Shown here one piece after another: positions 58,809 to 64,000 of a stretch of 64,000 nucleotides of DNA. How positions within the stretch are numbered: position 1 is the first letter of the stretch; every line of letters starts with the position of its first letter. This DNA comes from Antrihabitans spumae (lineage in GTDB: Bacteria; Actinomycetota; Actinomycetes; Mycobacteriales; Mycobacteriaceae). Under the pieces are notes generated by a model. That model was not told the DNA's origin, did not search any database, and saw only the letters and a list, made by a program, of their open reading frames with translations. A program made the position numbers and the translations under genes. The stretch spans positions 56,696-120,695 of the forward strand of contig NZ_JBIMSN010000072.1 of NCBI RefSeq assembly GCF_043944905.1, read 5' to 3'.

Positions 58809-60028
58809 ACGCCACTCACCTTGAACGGCACGCTGACCGGCCTGCGCACGTAGTTGCCGTCGGCGTAGACGACGCGATCGATGTCGACCGTGAAGTCGGG
58901 GCAGCGCGCGAGCAGTTCTTCGAGCGCGACGCGTGCCTGCAACCTGGCCGCCGCAGCGCCGAGGCAATGGTGTGCGCCATGGCTGAAACTCATGATCTTG
59001 GCCGGTCTGCGCGTGACGTCGAGACGCTCTGCGTCGGGTCCGTACTCACGCGGATCACGGTTGGCAGAACCGTAGAGCAGCAATGTCTTTCGGCCCGCCG
59101 GGATGACGCAGCCGTCGATGTCGACGTCTCGGGTCGTGGTCCGGGCCAGCCCCTGAACAGGTGCCGTGAGCCGTAACAATTCTTCGATGGCGTCGGGGAT
59201 GGTTGCCGGATCGTCGATCAGGCGGCGGCGTTGGTCGAGGTCGATGGTCAGCAACTGCACTGCGCCACCGAGCAAACCGGTTGTCGTGTCGTTGCCGCCG
59301 GTCACCATCGTGAACGCGAACCCGAGTATCGACAGCATCCCCGCGATGTCGCCGTCGACGCCCATCCCGGAGGCGACCAGGTGCGAGATCGTGTCGTCGG
59401 CGAGCTCGCGACGGCGGAGTTCGATCAGCTGCGCGAAGTAGCCCATCAGCTCGGTCACCGCAGTCGCAGCCTGCAGCGGATCGCCGAGCGCATTGGCGGC
59501 GACGATAGCTTCGGTCCAGCCGTCGAACCGATCGCGATCGCTTTCCGGCACACCGAGATAGTGGGCTACGACCATGCTCGGCAACGGCTTGAACAACTCG
59601 CGGACCACATCGCCTTCGCCCGCCGACCGCAGTTCTTCGATGCGTTCGACGACGAATTCCCTGACCACGGGTTCGACGCTGGTGACGTGGCGTGGGGTGA
59701 ATCCCTTCGACACCGGCCGCCGAAATGCCGTGTGGTCCGGTGGATCCAGCATCACCAGCGGCGGATTGTCCTGCAGGCCAATCTTTTCCAACTCGCCGTA
59801 GGTTGTCGTGAGGCCCTTTGCGGAGGAGAACGTCGTTGTATCGCGTGCTGCCGCATAGACATCCGCGTGCCGCGACAGGACGTAGTAATCGTCGTCGGGT
59901 TCTTCGTCGGGCACGACGTGGTGGACGGGATCGTCATCACGGAGCGCGGCATACATCGGCCACGGATCACGCCAGGACTCGCCTGACCTGGGCAGGAACA
60001 CTGCACGGTTGGACGAAATCGTCGTCAT
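58805..60028 (-). CDS. Cytochrome P450
   Basis: 407 residues, soluble class I P450. The I-helix oxygen-binding motif is VTGGNDTTTG, the K-helix ExxR is EELLRL, and the haem-ligand loop is FSHGAHHCLGAAAARLQ with the axial Cys. No membrane anchor is visible. ATG 60028 is the first codon that gives a normal P450 N-terminus; a longer upstream frame is AT-richer and rejected. It is divergent from the SRPBCC/acyl-CoA ligase fusion, and overlaps the TetR gene. The CYP family and substrate cannot be named from sequence; no ferredoxin gene is next to it. Confidence 0.93.
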   Translation of the reverse strand: MTTISSNRAVFLPRSGESWRDPWPMYAALRDDDPVHHVVPDEEPDDDYYVLSRHADVYAAARDTTTFSSAKGLTTTYGELEKIGLQDNPPLVMLDPPDHTAFRRPVSKGFTPRHVTSVEPVVREFVVERIEELRSAGEGDVVRELFKPLPSMVVAHYLGVPESDRDRFDGWTEAIVAANALGDPLQAATAVTELMGYFAQLIELRRRELADDTISHLVASGMGVDGDIAGMLSILGFAFTMVTGGNDTTTGLLGGAVQLLTIDLDQRRRLIDDPATIPDAIEELLRLTAPVQGLARTTTRDVDIDGCVIPAGRKTLLLYGSANRDPREYGPDAERLDVTRRPAKIMSFSHGAHHCLGAAAARLQARVALEELLARCPDFTVDIDRVVYADGNYVRRPVSVPFKVSGV

Positions 60029-60265
60029 GTGTCGACTATGAGACAGATAAGGCCAAGTGTCAAGGCGTAAATTCCTAGCCGCCGACCGTGCATCCTTTAT
60101 GAATCGCTTTCTTCTGGCCGGCTTAGAAATATGCACAATTGCGGTGCGCACAATTCGCGGAGCGCCTGTCGTAGGTAACGATTTCGAGCTTGACCGCAGG
60201 TCGGCGTGTCAGTACAAATACGGAACAGACCAAGGCGGTGGAGGCCGGAACCGACGGGAAACGCA

Positions 60266-62329
60266 GTGCTGTCCGATGTGATCGACGTCGATCTACTTAT
60301 CGAGCACCCACGCCACGCGGTGTGGGATTTCCTCGTCGCGCCGGAATGGTATTCGCGTTTTTTTCGTGGCATCGGCGCAAGTGAACAGCTGCTCGAATCC
60401 GAATCGGGTCGGCCGGCTGTCTTTTCGCTGACGATCGGCCCGCCGGATGCGAAGGCTCGCAACCACCGCCTGCACATCGTCGTCGGACGCCGCGGCGAGG
60501 AATTCACGATCGAAAGTCTCGACACCGGAAGTTTCGTATCCGTCCGGCTTTTCGAGGCCGACGCGAATCGCACTCGAATCATCGCGACTTTCTTCAAACC
60601 AGGCGCGATCCATCCGAAGGTCATCACCTACGACAATTCCGATCTGACCAACTGGACGAGGGACGGGATCGCCCGCGTCGGGGACTACCTCGCAGGCAGC
60701 TCGACGTCACTGGTTTCCAACTCGGGAGACTATCGCTCGTTGCAACTGAGCATCGCCAAGACGATGGTCAAAACCGGAGTCGTGCGGGCAGCTCGCCCGG
60801 ACAAGGGCATCCGCCAGCTCAACTCGCTGGCCAAGTGGGGCTTCAACCTTGCGGGTGGGTTCGCTGCGGCTGCCGCGCGCGATCCGAAGCACGTCGCGAT
60901 CATCGACGAGCGCGGCTCACGCACCTTTGCCGAACTGCACGAACGGACTTCCCGCCTGGCGGGCACCTTGCCGACGATCGGCGTCACCCCGGGATCGACT
61001 GTCGCGATACTCGCGCGCAACCACTCGGCGATGGTCGAGGCAATGGTGGCGTGCGGAAAACTCGGCGTCGATCTCGTCCTGTTCAACACCGGTTTGGGCG
61101 CACGGCAGATCGAAGAACTGATCGATCGTCACAACCCGGCGGTGATGTTCGTCGACGAGGAATTCGAACCCGTCATCACCTACCTTCGGCCGCAACTGCC
61201 GAGGATAAGTACGTCGCCTCGGTCGAGTCCATCCGGCCGCCTCACCTTCGACGAGCTTGTCGCGATGGAACCCCGAACCTTCACTCGCCCAAGCGAACCG
61301 GGTCGACTCATCGTGTTGACGTCGGGCACGAACGGCAGCCCCAAGAGCGCCCGGCGACCCGCGCCGAAAGGCTTCGGCACCGTTGCAGCGATGTTGAGCC
61401 GGATGCCGTTGCAGATGAACGAAACCATGATGATCGCGGCGCCGCTTTTCCACAGCTGGGGTTTCGCGGCGCTGCAGATCAGCACACCGATCCGATCGAC
61501 GGTGGTGCTACAGGACAAGTTCGACGCCGAAAGTTGCCTGCGCGCCATTTCGGTGAATCGCTGCACGTCGCTGATCGCGGTCCCGGTGATGTTGCAGCGA
61601 ATCCTGGATCTGCCCGCCGACGTGCGCTCGCGTTACGACACGTCGAGTCTGCGTATCGTCGCAAGCAGTGGATCGTCGATGTCGGGTTCGATGGTGACAG
61701 CTTTTATGGACACCTTCGGCGACATTCTCTACAACTTCTACGGCTCGACCGAGGTGTCGTGGGGAACGATCGCCGACCCCACCGACCTTCGGGTTGCGCC
61801 GACGACCGCCGGGCGGCCACCGCTCGGTACGCGGATCGACATCGTCGACGAGCATGGCAACCACTTGCCACGCGGCGCCGTCGGCAAGATTTTCGTCGGC
61901 AACGACATGCTGTTCGACGGGTACACGAACTCCGCACCACCGACCGTCGAAGGAACCCTGATGGACACCGGCGACCTCGGCTACGTCGACGCGGATGGTC
62001 GTCTGTTCGTCTCCGGTCGCGACGACGAGATGATCATCTCCGGTGGTGAGAACGTTTTCCCTCGACCCGTCGAGGAGGCGCTGTCCTACCTGCCGCAGGT
62101 CAGCGAGGTGGCGGTGGTCGGCGTGCCCGATGCCGAGTACGGTCAGCGCCTTGTTGCATTCGTCGTACCTCGTGACGGTGCGCGCCTCGACCAGGACATG
62201 GTCCGCTCCTACATTCATCACCGGTTGAGTCGGTTCTCCGTGCCGCGCGACGTCACTTTTCTCAGCTCGCTGCCTCGAACCGCGACGGGCAAGATCCTCA
62301 AGCGGATGCTGATCGCACCCTCGTCGTAG
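60266..62329 (+). CDS. SRPBCC domain fused to acyl-CoA synthetase (AMP-binding)
   Basis: About 687 residues. Residues about 1-145 form an SRPBCC/START-like lipid-binding domain (DVDLLIEHPRHAVWDFLVAPEWYSRFF). Residues about 170-687 are an AMP-binding ligase: TSGTNGSPKSARR (P-loop with Asn and Ser changes), NFYGSTEVSWG, TGDLGYVDADGRLFVSGRDDE and the C-terminal Lys in RTATGKILKRML. The likely role is CoA activation of a hydrophobic acid, perhaps delivered by the fused SRPBCC pocket (inference). Start choice is uncertain: GTG 60266 has GGGA about 6 nt upstream, while GTG 60206 would add 20 residues. Divergent from the P450 across about 237 bp. Confidence 0.85.
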   Translation: MLSDVIDVDLLIEHPRHAVWDFLVAPEWYSRFFRGIGASEQLLESESGRPAVFSLTIGPPDAKARNHRLHIVVGRRGEEFTIESLDTGSFVSVRLFEADANRTRIIATFFKPGAIHPKVITYDNSDLTNWTRDGIARVGDYLAGSSTSLVSNSGDYRSLQLSIAKTMVKTGVVRAARPDKGIRQLNSLAKWGFNLAGGFAAAAARDPKHVAIIDERGSRTFAELHERTSRLAGTLPTIGVTPGSTVAILARNHSAMVEAMVACGKLGVDLVLFNTGLGARQIEELIDRHNPAVMFVDEEFEPVITYLRPQLPRISTSPRSSPSGRLTFDELVAMEPRTFTRPSEPGRLIVLTSGTNGSPKSARRPAPKGFGTVAAMLSRMPLQMNETMMIAAPLFHSWGFAALQISTPIRSTVVLQDKFDAESCLRAISVNRCTSLIAVPVMLQRILDLPADVRSRYDTSSLRIVASSGSSMSGSMVTAFMDTFGDILYNFYGSTEVSWGTIADPTDLRVAPTTAGRPPLGTRIDIVDEHGNHLPRGAVGKIFVGNDMLFDGYTNSAPPTVEGTLMDTGDLGYVDADGRLFVSGRDDEMIISGGENVFPRPVEEALSYLPQVSEVAVVGVPDAEYGQRLVAFVVPRDGARLDQDMVRSYIHHRLSRFSVPRDVTFLSSLPRTATGKILKRMLIAPSS

Positions 62330-62339
62330 AACGCGAAGT

Positions 62340-62363
62340 CGGGCCGCCCTCGAGGACGACCCG
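62340..62363. terminator. Weak bidirectional hairpin
   Basis: CGGGCCGCC (62340-62348) pairs with GACGACCCG (62355-62363) with two G-T wobbles, around CTCGAG. It lies between the convergent stops of the ligase fusion and the ABC permease. Confidence 0.4.
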
Positions 62364-62379
62364 GCTGTGTGTCGGCGCG

Positions 62380-63156
62380 CTAGGCGATCTTGCGGCGGTA
62401 GATCCGCATGGCGAAGAAGTACGCGACGATCAGGATGCCGACGCACCAGGCGAGTGCGATCCAGATGCTCGTACCAACCGGTTGCTGGGCGAGCAGGTCG
62501 CGGATCGCGTTGACGATGGACGTCACCGGTTGGTGCTCGGCGAAGGCCCGCACCGGGCCGGGCATCGAGTCGGTCGGCACGAATGCCGAGCTGATGAACG
62601 GTAGGAACACCAGCGGGTAGGAGAACGCACCCGCCCCGTCCGGGGTCGACGCGGTGAGACCGGGAATGACGGCAAGCCAGGTCAGCGCCAGGGTGAAGAG
62701 CAGCAGAATGCCCGCGACGGCAAGCCAGGCAGGCACTCCCGCCGAGGAGCGGAACCCCATGGCAAGGGCGACGAGCACGACGACCACGATCGAGATCAGG
62801 TTGGCGACCAACGACGTCAGCACGTGCGCCCACAGGATCGCCGAGCGGGCGATCGGCATCGACTGGAACCGCTCGACGATGCCGTTCTTCATGTCCAGGA
62901 ACAACCGGTAGGCGGTGTAGGAGATGCCCGACGCGATCGTGATGAGCAGGATGCCGGGCAGCAGATAGGTCACATAGGAATCCGTTCCGGTGTCGATCGC
63001 GCCACCGAAGACGTAGACGAACAGCAACAGCATCGCGATCGGAGTGATCGCCGTCGTGATGATGGTGTCGATGCTGCGTGTGATGTGACGCAGCGAGCGG
63101 CCGAGCAGGTAGCGCGTGTCGCCGAGGGTATGTGCGGTCATCGCTGTTCCAGTCAT
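62380..63156 (-). CDS. ABC-2 type transporter permease (DrrB-like)
   Basis: 258 residues, six transmembrane helices in the ABC-2 membrane fold. The conserved stretch FLDMKNGIVERFQSMPIARSAILWAHVL and LPFISSAFVPTDSMPGPVRAFAEHQPVTSIVNAIR are typical of DrrB/daunorubicin-type exporters. ATG 63156 has AGGA about 6 nt upstream and overlaps the ATPase stop by ATGA; ATG 63141 is an alternative. The substrate is unknown. Because the partner ATPase gene carries an in-frame stop, the permease may be non-functional unless the stop is an error. Confidence 0.9.
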   Translation of the reverse strand: MTGTAMTAHTLGDTRYLLGRSLRHITRSIDTIITTAITPIAMLLLFVYVFGGAIDTGTDSYVTYLLPGILLITIASGISYTAYRLFLDMKNGIVERFQSMPIARSAILWAHVLTSLVANLISIVVVVLVALAMGFRSSAGVPAWLAVAGILLLFTLALTWLAVIPGLTASTPDGAGAFSYPLVFLPFISSAFVPTDSMPGPVRAFAEHQPVTSIVNAIRDLLAQQPVGTSIWIALAWCVGILIVAYFFAMRIYRRKIA

Positions 63157-63926
63157 CGTCGTTCCTGTCCTGTTGGTGCCGACTGCGCGGCTGCACGTGG
63201 GTTGCCGACGATCGCGAAGAAGACGTCTTCCAGGGTGGGACGCTTTTCGACGTATTCGACTTCGGCGGGTGGGAGGAGTTGCTCGAGTTCGGCGAGGGTG
63301 CCGTCGACGATGATCCGACCCTCGTGCAGGATCGCGATCCGGTCGGCGAGTTGTTCGGCCTCTTCGAGGTACTGCGTGGTGAGCAGCACCGTGGTGCCGC
63401 TGTCGGCGAGTGCCCTGATGGTCTGCCACACCTCGACGCGGGCCTGCGGGTCGAGCCCCGTCGTCGGCTCGTCGAGGAAGATGACAGGAGGATCACCGAT
63501 GAGGCTCATCGCGATGTCGAGTCGGCGGCGCATGCCACCGGAATACGTCGCCACCTTCCGCGCACCTGCGTCGGTCAGGGAAAACCGTGCCAGGAGGTCG
63601 TCGGCGACCGCACCCGAGTTCGGCACGTGCCGCAGGTGCGCGATCAACACGAGATTCTCACGGCCACTGAGGATTTCGTCGGCTGCCGCGAATTATCCGG
63701 TGAGGCTGATGGATTGGCGCACCCGCTCCGGTTGCTTCGCGACATCGAAGCCGTCGACGGCCGCCGTCCCGGCATCGGCGGTGAGCAGGGTCGACAGGAT
63801 CTTCGCGACCGTCGTCTTGCCGGCACCGTTGGATCCGAGCAGGGCGAAGATGCTCCCGCCTGCCACATCGAAGTTCACGCCTTTGAGCACGTGCAGGTCC
63901 TTGTAGGACTTCTCCAGTCCTTGCAC
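63153..63926 (-). pseudogene. ABC transporter ATPase (DrrA-like), interrupted by in-frame stop
   Basis: Reading from GTG 63926, the protein has Walker A (LLGSNGAGKTT, about 32-42). It then meets TAA at 63695-63693, exactly where the Q-loop Gln of SLTGQFAA is expected. The same frame continues with FAAADEILSGRENLVLIA, signature YSGGMRRRLDIAMS, Walker B FLDEPTTGLDP, the His-loop region LLTTQYLEEAE and the DrrA-type C-terminus VEKRPTLEDVFF. A single CAA-to-TAA change explains it, so it is a recent pseudogene or a sequence error. The 5' end is also unclear: no ATG lies in frame before TAG near the window edge. Confidence 0.85.
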
Positions 63927-64000
63927 CCGGATCGCCGGGGCTAGCCTCGCGCTTTCACGCTAATTCGGCAGAGGACTGTGTCGCAGACAAAGAATGGTGC

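Overview
The window comes from a high-GC, mycolic-acid-bearing actinomycete (Mycobacteriales). It is most like Rhodococcus, Nocardia or Gordonia and not Mycobacterium tuberculosis itself. The evidence is an almost complete arabinogalactan and mycolate assembly set: dprE1, dprE2, aftA, two emb genes, accD4-pks13-fadD32, a Rv3802c-type cutinase, three mycolyltransferases, aftB, the Rv3806c-type UbiA, a PAP2 phosphatase, glfT2 and glf. Other support is a WhiB protein, an MmpL transporter and a mycolyltransferase carrying LGFP repeats. Gene order parallels M. tuberculosis Rv3789-Rv3809c, but with rearrangements.

Layout. 1-2051: a frameshifted ATPase/LuxR-type regulator that runs off the left edge. 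2223-7051: an apparent operon of a molybdopterin oxidoreductase, a membrane-anchored class III nucleotide cyclase and a Crp/Fnr regulator, followed by a PNPOx-like flavoprotein (7097-7717). 7710-12342: gtrA, divergent from dprE1-dprE2-aftA. 12394-23596: a block of about 11.5 kb that separates aftA from the emb genes. It holds an SGNH hydrolase, MmpL, DUF1905, WhiB, HNH, a TPR-LuxR regulator, DUF4242, a LigD-type polymerase domain protein, and a histidine kinase paired with an unusual Ser/Thr-kinase/response-regulator fusion. 23841-30426: embC-like and embB-like arabinosyltransferases. 30488-33609: a glycosyltransferase with a divergent TetR, and an AbiEi-like protein. 33667-42262: accD4, pks13 and fadD32. 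42465-47162: an LLM oxidoreductase, the cutinase, a DUF732-type lipoprotein and the LGFP mycolyltransferase. 47378-50458: a secreted protein of unknown function and two Ag85-type mycolyltransferases. 50692-57273: glf-glfT2-PAP2-ubiA-aftB, tightly overlapped. 57369-63926: MerR/TipAS, a P450 with TetR, an SRPBCC/acyl-CoA ligase fusion, and an ABC exporter whose ATPase gene carries an in-frame stop.

How it works together. Glf and GlfT2 build galactan. UbiA and PAP2 make decaprenyl-phosphoryl-ribose, which DprE1/E2 epimerise to decaprenyl-phosphoryl-arabinose. AftA, the Emb proteins and AftB add arabinan. FadD32, AccD4 and Pks13 condense mycolic acids, and the secreted mycolyltransferases attach them. 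Several cell-wall genes (gtrA, dprE1, embC, embB, glf) have a TANNNT hexamer 7-8 nt before the start codon and no Shine-Dalgarno sequence, which suggests leaderless transcripts. Two families of dispersed palindromes punctuate gene ends across the window. No tRNA, rRNA, CRISPR array, phage gene or insertion sequence was seen.
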